Positions 19,258 to 27,860 of a DNA stretch of 64,000 nucleotides are shown piece after piece; position 1 is the stretch's first letter; the number at the start of each line of letters is the position of its first letter. This DNA comes from Roseateles sp. YR242 (GTDB lineage: Bacteria; Pseudomonadota; Gammaproteobacteria; Burkholderiales; Burkholderiaceae_C), in NCBI RefSeq assembly GCF_900109745.1, contig NZ_FOAV01000005.1, positions 62,001 to 126,000 on the forward strand. Direction: 5' to 3'. A program made the position numbers and the translations under genes. A model generated the notes under the pieces. The model did no database searches, had not been told where the DNA came from, and saw only the letters and a list, made by a program, of their open reading frames with translations.

Positions 19258-20811
19258 TCAGCCCCCGAACAAACGCCTATATAAATCTTCGGCGCGGGTT
19301 TTCTGCTCGGCTGGCATCTCGATCACCCGCCCCCATTCACGCGGGGTCTCGCCCGGCCACTTGTTGGTGGCATCCAGCCCCATCTTCCCGCCCAGGCCAC
19401 TGACCGGCGAGGCGAAGTCCAGGTAGTCGATGGGCGTGTTCTCCACCAGCGTGGTGTCGCGGGCCGGGTCCATGCGGGTGGTGATGGCCCAAATCACGTC
19501 CTGCCAGCTGCGGATGTCCACATCGTCGTCCACGATGACGATGAACTTCGTATACATGAACTGGCGCAGATAGCTCCACAGGCCAAACATCAGCCGCTTG
19601 GCATGGCCCGGATACGCCTTGCGGATGGAGATCACCGCCATGCGGTAGCTGCAACCTTCGGGCGGCAGATAGAAGTCCACGATCTCCGGGAACTGCTTCT
19701 GCAGGATGGGCACGAACACCTCGTTCAGCGCCACCCCCAGCACGGCTGGCTCGTCCGGTGGTTTGCCGGTGTAGGTGGAGTGATAGATGGCGCCGTCCCG
19801 CTGGGTGATGCGGTTTACTTCGAACACGGGGAACCAGTCCTGCTCGTTGTAATAGCCGGTGTGGTCACCAAAGGGGCCTTCCAGTGCATGCAGGTAGCCG
19901 CCCTTTTCCTTCAGCGGCACGCCATCTTCACTGCGGCCGCTGAAACCCGGCGCCGCCGTGGGGATGCAGCCCTCCAGCACAAATTCAGCGCTGGCCGGCA
20001 CCTGCAGCATGCGGCCGGCCTCGCCCACCTGCGTGTCCGCCAGCTCGGTGCGGGAGCCTCGCAGCAGGCCGGCGAACTGATATTCAGAGAGGGTGTCCGG
20101 CACGGGCGTCACCGCGCCGAGGATGGTTGCCGGGTCGGCCCCCAGGGCCACAGCGATGGGGAACGGTTGTCCCGGGTTCGCGAGGGCGAAGTCCCGGAAA
20201 TCCAGGGCGCCTCCCCGGTGAGCCAGCCAGCGCATGATGAGTTGACGGCGGCCAATCAGTTGCTGCCGGTAGATGCCCAGGTTCTGGCGCAGGCGCGGCT
20301 GGGCCACCCCCTGCGGGCCCCGCGTCACGACCAGCCCCCAGGTCAGCAGCGGGCCGATGTCCCCCGGCCAGCAGGTCTGGATGGGCAGCCGCTTCAGGTC
20401 CACGTCACTGCCCTCGACCACCTGCTCCTGGCAGTGCGGGCGGCGAACCACGGACGGTTTCATGTCCCACAGCGCCTTGGCCATCTGCGCCAGCCGGCCG
20501 ACATCCTTCAGTCCGCGCGGCGGTTCAGGCTCTTTCAGGCTGGCCAGCAGTTGCCCGACCTCCCTCAACTGGGTGGTCGATTCGGCCCCCATGCCGAGCG
20601 CCACCCGACGGGGGGTCCCAAACAAATTTGCCAGGACCGGCGTGCGATAGCCGCGCGGCTGTTCGAACAGCAATGCGGGGCCCTCCGCCCTGAGGACGAG
20701 GTCGCTCAGGGCCGTCATTTCCAGCACCGGCGACACCGGCTCGGCGACACGGCGAAGCTCGCCCATGCCCTCCAGAGCGCCTACAAAGTCACGTAAATCC
20801 CGATACTTCAT
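19258..20811 (-). CDS. ubiD: 4-hydroxy-3-polyprenylbenzoate decarboxylase
   Basis: Decarboxylates 3-polyprenyl-4-hydroxybenzoate in ubiquinone synthesis using prenylated FMN. The 517 residues match UbiD: N-terminus [14 protein letters not shown], the prFMN and metal site region [60 protein letters not shown], and [20 protein letters not shown] near the C-terminus. The partner ubiX is not in the window. The start follows an AT-rich leader with a weak ribosome-binding site. Confidence 0.96.
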   Translation of the reverse strand: MKYRDLRDFVGALEGMGELRRVAEPVSPVLEMTALSDLVLRAEGPALLFEQPRGYRTPVLANLFGTPRRVALGMGAESTTQLREVGQLLASLKEPEPPRGLKDVGRLAQMAKALWDMKPSVVRRPHCQEQVVEGSDVDLKRLPIQTCWPGDIGPLLTWGLVVTRGPQGVAQPRLRQNLGIYRQQLIGRRQLIMRWLAHRGGALDFRDFALANPGQPFPIAVALGADPATILGAVTPVPDTLSEYQFAGLLRGSRTELADTQVGEAGRMLQVPASAEFVLEGCIPTAAPGFSGRSEDGVPLKEKGGYLHALEGPFGDHTGYYNEQDWFPVFEVNRITQRDGAIYHSTYTGKPPDEPAVLGVALNEVFVPILQKQFPEIVDFYLPPEGCSYRMAVISIRKAYPGHAKRLMFGLWSYLRQFMYTKFIVIVDDDVDIRSWQDVIWAITTRMDPARDTTLVENTPIDYLDFASPVSGLGGKMGLDATNKWPGETPREWGRVIEMPAEQKTRAEDLYRRLFGG

Positions 20812-21078
20812 AACTAAAAGAAATTTAGAAGAGCCCCCATCAGCTTGACGGGTTATTTTTGGTCCATAGAATCGCGCCCTGCCCTGGCCCCCAGGGTAAT
20901 CCCGGTCTTTGCTTTTGGGACAGCAAGGCCCGGCCCGCTGCCAATGGACGCCGGAAGTCCAGCTTGGTCGGTCTCTCAGGAGACTGGTGCTGAGCAGGTC
21001 TGACCCGGCCCATTATCGCCACCCCTTGCGGGGGTCTCGTCCAGAGGCCAACGCAGGGATGTCGGAGAAAGGAGTCGC

Positions 21079-21945
21079 ATGACAGCGCGTTCTCATGTTC
21101 TTTCCCTCTCACGCCAGGCCCGTTCCGCCCTGGTACTGTTCGTCAAGGATATTGGCCAGGGTCTGCTGGTCGTGAGTCACAACACCCTCGCCCTGCTCGG
21201 CTTTGCCGTGCTGGCTATCGGCGTGGTGTTCGCCAGCCAGGCAGATCTTCGTCAACAGACTGAAAACCAGGTCCTGGGCTGGCTGAATGCCCGCCATGAG
21301 GCCCGTGTCGAAGCCTCGGGCGATGTCTTGTCGCTGCTGGCCGAGCCCGAAGCCATCACCCGCGCCACGGCGGTGGACCCCAAGGAGCTCACCCGCCAGC
21401 AGGCGGCCGTGGCCCAGTATCTGGCGCGCCGTTACCGCGTGGCGCCGGAGCCGGTCAGCCGCCTGGTCAAGGAAGCCTGGGACGTGGGCCAGCGTGCCCG
21501 CGTGGATCCCACGCTGATCCTGGCCATCATGGCGATCGAATCGGGCTTCAACCCGTTTGCCCAGAGCTCGGTAGGAGCCCAGGGCCTGATGCAGGTGCTG
21601 ACGCGCGTGCATGACGACAAGTACGAAGCCTTCGGGGGCAACCTGGCTGCCTTCGACCCGATCACCAACCTGCGCGTGGGCGTGCAGGTGTTGAAGGAGT
21701 GCATCCAGCGCGCCGGTGGCATCGAAGAAGGCCTGCGCCGCTATGTGGGCGCTGCCAATCTACCGGACGACACCGGTTATGCGGCGCGCGTGCTCTCCGA
21801 GCAGGACTTGCTCAAGATGGTGGTGGCGGGCCGCAATGTGTCGCCCAATGCGCCGCGTCCGGCCCGGGAGCCCTCTTCGGCGCCTCAACCGAATCCGCAA
21901 CCCAATGGCGAACAGGTGGCCATGGTGAGCCACACGACCAACTGA
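21079..21945 (+). CDS. Membrane-anchored lytic transglycosylase (SLT domain)
   Basis: A 288-residue peptidoglycan lytic transglycosylase-like protein. A membrane helix at about residues 30-54 anchors it, then the SLT domain contains LILAIMAIESGFNPFAQSSV with catalytic E154 and GAQGLMQVLTRVHDDKYEAF. The YVGAANLPDDTGYAARVL segment is the usual family end (YNG-type motif here YVG). A polar Pro/Gln/Asn tail follows. A strong AAAGGAG precedes the ATG. A terminator lies just after the stop, so the gene is monocistronic. Confidence 0.9.
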   Translation: MTARSHVLSLSRQARSALVLFVKDIGQGLLVVSHNTLALLGFAVLAIGVVFASQADLRQQTENQVLGWLNARHEARVEASGDVLSLLAEPEAITRATAVDPKELTRQQAAVAQYLARRYRVAPEPVSRLVKEAWDVGQRARVDPTLILAIMAIESGFNPFAQSSVGAQGLMQVLTRVHDDKYEAFGGNLAAFDPITNLRVGVQVLKECIQRAGGIEEGLRRYVGAANLPDDTGYAARVLSEQDLLKMVVAGRNVSPNAPRPAREPSSAPQPNPQPNGEQVAMVSHTTN

Positions 21946-21969
21946 CGCTGCGTCCTCCGTCCCGCATCA

Positions 21970-21996
21970 ACGGCAACCGCTTCGGTTGCCGTTTTT
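21970..21996 (+). terminator. Rho-independent terminator of the transglycosylase gene
   Basis: CGGCAACC (21971-21978) pairs with GGTTGCCG (21984-21991) around a five-base loop and is followed by TTTTT. Position 25 bases after the stop codon is typical. Confidence 0.93.
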
Positions 21997-22090
21997 CCTG
22001 GTCGGCCCGCCGATGCCCCACGCCTGTGCAGCCGCCCTGAAAAGGGGCCTGAGCTTGGGCCCCGGGTGGCGCGGCAGAGGTACACTTGCG

Positions 22091-22217
22091 GCTCGCGCGA
22101 CTGGCGATGAGGTCCGGCCATCAGGTCGGGCCGAGGTGGGTCACCACCGGGGAGCGCGAACGATGCGGGATCTAATACGGGGTCTGCCGCGTCGCTTGTG
22201 CCGTTCGCCTGGGCCGC
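22091..22217 (+). ncRNA. ZTP (pfl) riboswitch aptamer upstream of glyA
   Basis: The leader fits the ZTP/ZMP riboswitch, which senses the folate-stress alarmone ZTP and controls purine and one-carbon genes, commonly glyA. Conserved parts in order: GCGCGACTGGCGA (22095-22107) opens the aptamer; TCGCGC (22093-22098) pairs with GCGCGA (22154-22159) as P1; GGTGG (22135-22139) pairs with CCACC (22144-22148); the invariant CCGGGGAGC follows (22147-22155); after a variable linker the second subdomain ends with CGCCTGGGC (22206-22214), the signature that forms the pseudoknot. Identification rests on consensus recalled from the literature, not on a covariance search. Confidence 0.88.
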
Positions 22218-22307
22218 CACTCGCAGTCGTCCGTCGCTCCCCAGCCCTTTCTGGCGAGATGCCGCGGCCGTTTGCAGGCGGCGCCAACCCTTGAGCCCGA
22301 CACCATC
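22218..22307 (+). promoter_or_regulatory. Likely expression platform of the ZTP riboswitch
   Basis: CGCTCCCC at 22235-22242 is perfectly complementary to GGGGAGCG at 22149-22156, the invariant core of the aptamer and one side of P1. Formation of this eight-pair helix would destroy the ligand-binding fold, so the two structures are mutually exclusive. GCCGC/GCGGC can pair further down (about 22261-22283). No T tract follows, so control may be at translation or Rho-dependent termination. The glyA start has no clear Shine-Dalgarno sequence. Confidence 0.5.
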
Positions 22308-23558
22308 ATGTTTGACCGCACTCAACAAACCCTCGCCAACGTGGACGCGGAAGTCTTTGCCGCGATCCAGCAGGAAACCCAGCGTCAGGAAGATCACATC
22401 GAGCTGATCGCTTCCGAGAACTACACCTCCCCGGCGGTGATGCAGGCGCAAGGCAGCCAGCTCACCAACAAGTACGCCGAGGGTTATCCGGGCAAGCGTT
22501 ATTACGGTGGCTGCGAATATGTGGATATCGTTGAGCAACTCGCCATCGACCGTCTGAAGCAGCTGTTCGGCGCGGAATACGCCAACGTGCAGCCCAATTC
22601 CGGCTCGCAGGCCAACCAGGGCGTGTTCTTTGCGCTGCTGCAGCCCGGCGACACCATCATGGGCATGAGCCTGGCCGAAGGCGGCCACCTGACCCACGGC
22701 ATGTCGCTCAACATGAGCGGCAAGTGGTTCAACGTCATCAGCTACGGTCTCAACGACAAGGAAGAGATCGACTACGACGCCATGGAAGCCTTGGCCCGCG
22801 AGAAAAAGCCCAAGCTGATCATCGCTGGCGCGTCCGCCTACGCACTGCGCATCGACTTCGAGCGTTTCTCCAAGATCGCCAAGGAGATCGGCGCCTACTT
22901 CATGGTGGACATGGCGCATTACGCCGGCCTGGTCGCTGCGGGTGTCTATCCCAACCCGATCCCGTTCGCCGACGTGGTCACCTCCACCACCCACAAGAGC
23001 CTGCGCGGCCCGCGCGGCGGCATCATCCTGATGAACGACGAGGCGATAGCCAAGAAGATCAATTCGGCCATCTTCCCCGGTATCCAGGGCGGCCCGCTGA
23101 TGCATGTCATCGCCGGCAAGGCCGTGGCCTTCAAGGAAGCGCTGACGCCTGAATTCAAGGCGTACCAGCAGCAGGTCGTGGCCAACGCCAAGGCGCTGGC
23201 GGAGACCCTGATCGAGCGCGGCCTGCGCATCGTCTCCGGCCGTACCGAGAGCCACGTCATGCTGGTGGACCTGCGTCCAAAGGGCCTGACCGGCAAGGAA
23301 GCCGAGGCCATCCTGGGCGCCGCCCACATGACCACCAACAAGAACGGCATCCCCAACGACCCGCAGAAGCCGATGGTCACCAGCGGTATCCGCCTGGGCA
23401 CGCCGGCTATGACCACGCGTGGTTTCAAGGAAGAGCAGGCGCGCCAGACGGCCCACCTGATCGCCGACGTGCTGGACAAGCCGCACGACGAAGCCAACCT
23501 GGCCGAGGTCCGCGCCAAGGTGGCCGCACTGGCTCGCCAGTTCCCGGTCTACCGCTGA
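22308..23558 (+). CDS. glyA: Serine hydroxymethyltransferase
   Basis: A PLP enzyme interconverting serine and glycine while charging tetrahydrofolate with a one-carbon unit. At 416 residues it is full length, with [32 protein letters not shown], the PLP-lysine motif [12 protein letters not shown] (K230) and the C-terminal [14 protein letters not shown]. The ATG at 22308 gives the standard N-terminus [10 protein letters not shown]; an upstream TTG at 22272 would add 12 residues. It is the regulated gene of the ZTP riboswitch and is followed after 13 bases by nrdR. Confidence 0.98.
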   Translation: MFDRTQQTLANVDAEVFAAIQQETQRQEDHIELIASENYTSPAVMQAQGSQLTNKYAEGYPGKRYYGGCEYVDIVEQLAIDRLKQLFGAEYANVQPNSGSQANQGVFFALLQPGDTIMGMSLAEGGHLTHGMSLNMSGKWFNVISYGLNDKEEIDYDAMEALAREKKPKLIIAGASAYALRIDFERFSKIAKEIGAYFMVDMAHYAGLVAAGVYPNPIPFADVVTSTTHKSLRGPRGGIILMNDEAIAKKINSAIFPGIQGGPLMHVIAGKAVAFKEALTPEFKAYQQQVVANAKALAETLIERGLRIVSGRTESHVMLVDLRPKGLTGKEAEAILGAAHMTTNKNGIPNDPQKPMVTSGIRLGTPAMTTRGFKEEQARQTAHLIADVLDKPHDEANLAEVRAKVAALARQFPVYR

Positions 23559-23571
23559 GAGGCGGCCGCGC

Positions 23572-24015
23572 ATGCGTTGTCCGTTCTGTGGCCATGGCGA
23601 CACCCAGGTGTCGGAGACCCGTGAGTCCGATGAAGGCGACGTGGTGCGCCGGCGGCGGCGCTGCCAGTCCTGCGACAAGCGTTTCACAACCTATGAGCGC
23701 GCGGAAATCGCGTTGCCTATGGTGGTGAAGAAGGACGGCACGCGCGCCGACTTTGATGCCGGGAAGCTGCGAGCCTCGATGTCACTGGCCTTGCGCAAGC
23801 GGCCGGTGAGCATCGAGCAGATCGACGCAGCCCTGGAGCGCATCCAGGAAAAGCTGCTCACCAGCGGCGCACGCGAAGTCGCGTCCACCAAGCTGGGTGA
23901 GCACGTCATGCGGGAACTCAAACGCATCGACAAGGTGGCGTATGTGCGCTTCGCGTCGGTGTATCGCAGCTTTGAGGATGTGGACGAGTTCAGGCAGTTG
24001 ATTCGGGATATTTGA
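23572..24015 (+). CDS. nrdR: Transcriptional repressor NrdR
   Basis: A 147-residue repressor of ribonucleotide reductase genes that binds NrdR boxes and senses ATP/dATP. The N-terminal zinc ribbon has [11 protein letters not shown] and [13 protein letters not shown]; the ATP-cone follows with [20 protein letters not shown]. The standard length and the spacing of 13 bases after glyA indicate a glyA-nrdR operon, a common betaproteobacterial arrangement, which places nucleotide-pool control under the ZTP-sensing leader. Confidence 0.97.
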   Translation: MRCPFCGHGDTQVSETRESDEGDVVRRRRRCQSCDKRFTTYERAEIALPMVVKKDGTRADFDAGKLRASMSLALRKRPVSIEQIDAALERIQEKLLTSGAREVASTKLGEHVMRELKRIDKVAYVRFASVYRSFEDVDEFRQLIRDI

Positions 24016-24037
24016 GCGTGGCACCCTGAGTGCTGAG

Positions 24038-24064
24038 AGCGGGCCATCGGGCCCGCTTTTTCTT
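24038..24064 (+). terminator. Rho-independent terminator after nrdR
   Basis: AGCGGGCC (24038-24045) and GGGCCCGCT (24049-24057) form a tight hairpin with a three-base loop, followed by TTTTCTTTT. It closes the glyA-nrdR transcription unit. The rest of the 228-base gap before the pilin operon holds no gene and probably the pilin promoter. Confidence 0.92.
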
Positions 24065-24243
24065 TTGCAGTCTTGAAGCCTTCGTCCCGAGGCTCCGACC
24101 CAAAACCTGCAGTCCCCAACTTCCTGGGGCCCGTCACCCCACCCTCAGGGCGACGCGCATCCACAGCCCAACTTCTAGAGTGAAGCATCGATCACCAGCC
24201 ACCGTTCCGTGGCCGTTGATCCTGCGGCTCATGGAGGTGGTTG

Positions 24244-24873
24244 ATGTTGAGTGCCCTGCCCTTTTCCCAAATCCCGTCGTCTCCCCGATGGCTTGAGCCT
24301 GGACGTGCACTGCCCGCTCACAGCGCTCAAAACCATCGCAGCAAGGCTCACACCCCAGCAGGCTTCACCCTCATTGAAGTCCTGGTGGTGGTCTCACTCC
24401 TCGCCCTGGTGCTGGGCATGGGTTTGCCTGCCGGCCATGCCTGGCTGCAGCGCCAACGCCTGGGGCATGCTGCCGAGACCGTTCTCAACGATCTGTACCT
24501 GGCGCGCAGCGAAGCCCTGCACGGTGCACGCAATGTCATCTTCCGGGTCATCCAGTCGGCGGGCGGCACTTGCTACGTCATCCACAGCGGCCCCCTCAAC
24601 GCCTGCAGTTGCGAACTCACTGGCCCACCCACCTGCCGTGCCGACGCACAGGCTCTCAAGCAAGCGCAGTGGCCGCGACGGCCAGGCTATCCGAACCTGC
24701 TGAGCAACGTGTCGTCCATGCTGTTCAGCGGACGACAAGGCACCACCTCCCTGGCCGCCACCCTGCAGGTCCGCAGCGAAGGGGTGGGCGAGGTCCGCCA
24801 CGTCGTGAGCATCACCGGCCGCGTCCGCAGTTGCAGTGCGGATCACGCCTTCATGCGCTGGGCACGCTGCTAA
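24244..24873 (+). CDS. GspH/FimT-type minor pseudopilin
   Basis: A 209-residue prepilin. The prepilin peptidase site lies about 40 residues in, within AGFTLIEVLVVVSLLALVLG (cleavage after Gly, Phe+1, Glu+5), followed by the hydrophobic assembly helix. The globular part contains paired cysteines (CYVIHSG and NACSC, C-T-C). GGAGG at 24233-24237 sets the ATG at 24244. The leader before cleavage is about 38 residues, far longer than the usual 6-10. It is the first gene of a five-gene operon of pseudopilins likely to prime type IV pilus assembly. Confidence 0.85.
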   Translation: MLSALPFSQIPSSPRWLEPGRALPAHSAQNHRSKAHTPAGFTLIEVLVVVSLLALVLGMGLPAGHAWLQRQRLGHAAETVLNDLYLARSEALHGARNVIFRVIQSAGGTCYVIHSGPLNACSCELTGPPTCRADAQALKQAQWPRRPGYPNLLSNVSSMLFSGRQGTTSLAATLQVRSEGVGEVRHVVSITGRVRSCSADHAFMRWARC

Positions 24874-24884
24874 GGGGGTATGTG

Positions 24885-25373
24885 ATGCAAGGGCGCCCAG
24901 ACCCCCGCCACCGCGCGGGCCATGCAAGACAAGCACGACAAGCGCGCCGAGCACGCCGCGCCATGCGCGGGCTGTCCTTCATGGAGCTGATGTTCGTGCT
25001 GCTGATCCTGGGCGTGATCCTGAGCCTGGCGCTGCCGGGATACCGACGCCAGGTGCTTGCCGCCCATCGCGCTGAAGCAACGCAGGCCCTTCACGACCTG
25101 CACCTGGCCCAGGAGCGTTTTCGGAGCCGGCAGACCCGTTATGCACGCAGCCTGCAGGAACTGGGGCAGCCGGCGCTGTCCGCCAACGGCCGTTATCGCC
25201 TGAGCGTGGCCCAATCCACTGCCGAGGGCTATGTGCTGGAAGCGGACGCACAGGGCCAGCAGGCACAGGACCACCGATGCAGCAGACTGAGGCTGACCCA
25301 GTCCTTCGGACAGGTCACCCATCAGGGCATGGGCGCATCCATGGAGCAGTCCGCCGGCTGCTGGCCTCAATGA
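24885..25373 (+). CDS. PilE-like minor pilin
   Basis: A 162-residue prepilin with the site GLSFMELMFVLLILGVILSL (cleavage after Gly, Glu+5) and a globular part of type IV minor pilin kind (YARSLQELG, YRLSV, YVLEADAQG, two Cys). AAGGGGG at 24872-24878 supports the ATG at 24885, giving a 28-residue leader rich in Arg with repeats of RQA and RRA. The internal ATG at 24963 would instead give a three-residue leader. It follows the FimT-type gene after 11 bases and its stop overlaps the next start. Confidence 0.85.
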   Translation: MQGRPDPRHRAGHARQARQARRARRAMRGLSFMELMFVLLILGVILSLALPGYRRQVLAAHRAEATQALHDLHLAQERFRSRQTRYARSLQELGQPALSANGRYRLSVAQSTAEGYVLEADAQGQQAQDHRCSRLRLTQSFGQVTHQGMGASMEQSAGCWPQ

Positions 25374-26068
25374 TGCGTATCCTCCCACCACGCGGCTTCA
25401 GCGGCTTCAGCGGCTTTTGTGCTCACAGCCGCTTCAGCGGCTTCTACGGTATCCGCGGCCTTGGCGGCTTCACCCTCATCGAACTCATGGTGGGGCTGGC
25501 CGTCGGCCTATGGGTCGTCGCTGGCGCCATGGGATGGGCCGGCCACACCCTGGGCCAGATGCAGCGGCAGCTGCAGGAATGGCAGATGCATCGGGAGTTG
25601 CGCGCGCTGGCCCTGCAACTACAGATGGAGCTGCGCCGGGCGGGCGCCCACGGCCGCCCCACCGCACTGGTATGGCGCCAGGACACGGGCGCCACGGCCA
25701 ATGCCTTTTCCACCCTGACATTGGAAGACGGCGGCAGCACACTGCGGTTCAGCCGTGCCACCGACGACAACGCCACCCAACCCGGCACTTCGGGTCAGAC
25801 CGGATTCCGCTGGGCGGAGGGCCGCATGGATCAATCCCTGGGAGGCCGCTTCCAGCCCTTGACCGACCCCGGCCTGATGGAGGTCACGAGCTTCTCCGCC
25901 ACCGTGCAAACGCTTGCCCACGCGGGCACCGGCGGCTGCGCGGGCACAGTGCACAGCCGCACGGTGGAGCTCTCCTTGCAGGCGCAGCCGCCGCAGCAGC
26001 CTCAGCTGCAGCAACGGCTGGCCCTGACGGTGCACCTTCGCAACGACGTCGTGGCGGGAGGCTGTTGA
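25370..26068 (+). CDS. PilW-like minor pseudopilin with repeat-rich leader
   Basis: A 232-residue prepilin. The cleavage region GFTLIELMVGLAVGLWVVAG begins near residue 36 and fits PilW-family proteins, which include the long C-terminal domain seen here (AGCAGT-type cysteine and RTVELSLQAQ). The 35-residue leader contains tandem GFS repeats encoded by GGCTTCAGC units (25391-25445), an unusual feature. The ATG overlaps the preceding stop by four bases, and the stop overlaps the next start, implying translational coupling. Confidence 0.83.
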   Translation: MMRILPPRGFSGFSGFCAHSRFSGFYGIRGLGGFTLIELMVGLAVGLWVVAGAMGWAGHTLGQMQRQLQEWQMHRELRALALQLQMELRRAGAHGRPTALVWRQDTGATANAFSTLTLEDGGSTLRFSRATDDNATQPGTSGQTGFRWAEGRMDQSLGGRFQPLTDPGLMEVTSFSATVQTLAHAGTGGCAGTVHSRTVELSLQAQPPQQPQLQQRLALTVHLRNDVVAGGC

Positions 26069-27339
26069 TGAGCCGGCGCCACCATCCCGGGCAACCCGCA
26101 CATCGGCGGCAGCCATCAAGGCCGCCGTCAACGCTGACATGGACGATGATGCGGTGGCAGCCGCTTCAGCCACCGCGCCCGCAACCGCTTGGGCATCCGC
26201 TCGGGCGTCCACTCGGGCGTCCGCTCAGGCATCTGCACCAACCACTTCTGCAGCAAGGCGCCATCACCCTCCTGCTGTGCGGCCTTCTGCTGTCCATGCT
26301 GGTACTGGCCGCTCTATGGGCCGGCCGCCACCTGGCCGTGGCCCAGCGCATCGCTGCCAACGATCACCGTGCAGCGGTGGCCATCCAGGCGGCCGATGCC
26401 GGGCTCGCCTGGGCCCGCGCCATGCTCAACACCGGGCGCCTCGACAACACCTGCCGTCCGGACTACAACAGCGGCCGGGATTTCCGGGAACGCGCGCTGC
26501 GCCACGGCCCTGACGGCGACTACCTGGCTGCCAGTGGCGATGCGGCTGCAGCGGTGTGCATCAACAACGGCCTGCATCGCTGGGACTGCCGCTGCGATGG
26601 GGGAACACCTCCCGCCAACGGCGGCACCGTCACGAGCCCAGGCACCGGCAGCGGTTCGGCCACGCCCGACACGACCGCATTCCAACCCACCTTCGCCATC
26701 CGCTTCCTCCCCACCGACGCCCCGGGCCAGCTCACCCTGGTTTCCCGAGGCTGCAGCCAGCCGGCCGACGCCTGCACCGATGCCAGCCGCCCGGATCCCG
26801 AAGGCGTCGGTCTGGCCGAACACGGTCAGCACATGGCCTTGCTCAGCGCGCTACGCCGGCCACCCAGCCAGGCTGTGACCGACGGCAACAACGCCTTCCT
26901 CCGCGTGTTCGGCTACCCCGCCAGCCAATACCGCCTGCAACCCGCCCTCACCCGGCTGCGCTGCAGCAGCACCTGCAGCGCGGATCTGCGACAGGCCTTC
27001 GCCCGGGGCCGGCGGTTGATCTGGATCGACGGCGGCCTGAGCCTGCGCGAGCCGCTACCCTCGCCGCCCGACAACGAACCCGTGGTGCTGCTGGTCGATG
27101 GCCAGTTGGACATCACCGTCGCCATGCAGTTTTCCGGCGTGCTCTACGCCCGCACCGGCATCCGCTGGACGCCCCCGACCGGCAGCCGCTCCACCGTCCG
27201 GGGCGCTCTGATCACGGATGGACGCTGGACACCCCAAGACGGTATCGACATCCAGCTCGACGCCGAACTCCTCCAACGCATCAACCGCCAGATGGGGAGT
27301 TTTCTTCCCGTTCCCGGCGGATGGAGTCCTCGCCGATGA
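26068..27339 (+). CDS. PilX-like pilus assembly protein with extended N-terminus
   Basis: A 423-residue protein with one N-terminal hydrophobic helix at about residues 66-86 (GAITLLLCGLLLSMLVLAAL), followed by an acidic-Asn-Asp turn and a large globular domain, as in PilX. The first 64 residues are basic and contain repeats of PLG(H/R) (HPLGRPLGRPL), encoded by degenerate CGGGCRTCC-type units at about 26183-26235. Removing the first 27 residues by starting at M28 is possible. Prepilin cleavage Gly before AITLL is present (QGAITL) though it lacks Glu+5, typical of PilX-like proteins. Start and stop overlap neighbours. Confidence 0.75.
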   Translation: MSRRHHPGQPAHRRQPSRPPSTLTWTMMRWQPLQPPRPQPLGHPLGRPLGRPLRHLHQPLLQQGAITLLLCGLLLSMLVLAALWAGRHLAVAQRIAANDHRAAVAIQAADAGLAWARAMLNTGRLDNTCRPDYNSGRDFRERALRHGPDGDYLAASGDAAAAVCINNGLHRWDCRCDGGTPPANGGTVTSPGTGSGSATPDTTAFQPTFAIRFLPTDAPGQLTLVSRGCSQPADACTDASRPDPEGVGLAEHGQHMALLSALRRPPSQAVTDGNNAFLRVFGYPASQYRLQPALTRLRCSSTCSADLRQAFARGRRLIWIDGGLSLREPLPSPPDNEPVVLLVDGQLDITVAMQFSGVLYARTGIRWTPPTGSRSTVRGALITDGRWTPQDGIDIQLDAELLQRINRQMGSFLPVPGGWSPRR

Positions 27340-27776
27340 AACCCGCCATGTCTGCCGGCAGCAGAGGCATCGCGCTGCTCGAAGCCCTTCTGGCCGTCAG
27401 CCTGCTGGCCACCGGTGCCGCCGGACTGGCCCGTATTCATGCCCGCCTCACCTGGGCTGGCGATGAGATCCGCCACCAGGGCGAAGCGCTCTGGCTGGCC
27501 CAGCAGGCACTGGAACGGGCCCACGGCTCACTGAGTGTTTCCTCCACACGATGGTCGGGCGCCTCCGCCGATTTCGACATCCAGGGCCACACCACCGATG
27601 TCGCCCCGGGTGGCAGCACCAGCCTCACCTTGATCGACACCTTCCCCCTTCGATCCGCCCAGGTCAGCGTGGCCTGGACGGACCGCACCGGCCAACGCCA
27701 CACAGTGGACCTGCAGACGCTGATCTCCACCGCCGACCCGGCCCTCCACGCATGGCTCACCCGGGCCGACGGTTAG
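27336..27776 (+). CDS. PilV-like minor pseudopilin
   Basis: A 146-residue prepilin with SRGIALLEALLAVSLLATGA: cleavage after Gly, Ile+1, Glu+5, as in PilV. The C-terminal domain contains VSVAWTDRTGQRHTVDLQTL, a common PilV ending. The ATG overlaps the previous stop by four bases. With the four genes upstream it completes a FimT-PilE-PilW-PilX-PilV set. The tip adhesin PilY1 is not encoded next to it. Confidence 0.82.
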   Translation: MKPAMSAGSRGIALLEALLAVSLLATGAAGLARIHARLTWAGDEIRHQGEALWLAQQALERAHGSLSVSSTRWSGASADFDIQGHTTDVAPGGSTSLTLIDTFPLRSAQVSVAWTDRTGQRHTVDLQTLISTADPALHAWLTRADG

Positions 27777-27860
27777 GACACCCCCATGACGCGCCACCGC
27801 CCTTTCGCCACCCAGTTTCGGATGCAAAACGGAAGACCGATGTCCCCTAGACTTCACCCC

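Noticed and set aside
21885-23687. A 600-codon open frame opposite glyA
   Set aside because: It covers glyA antisense and both flanks, including the riboswitch; no domain is recognisable.
27786-27860. Upstream in-frame extension of RibD
   Set aside because: The 25 extra residues lack family similarity and a ribosome-binding site; the ATG at 27861 fits the usual RibD N-terminus better.
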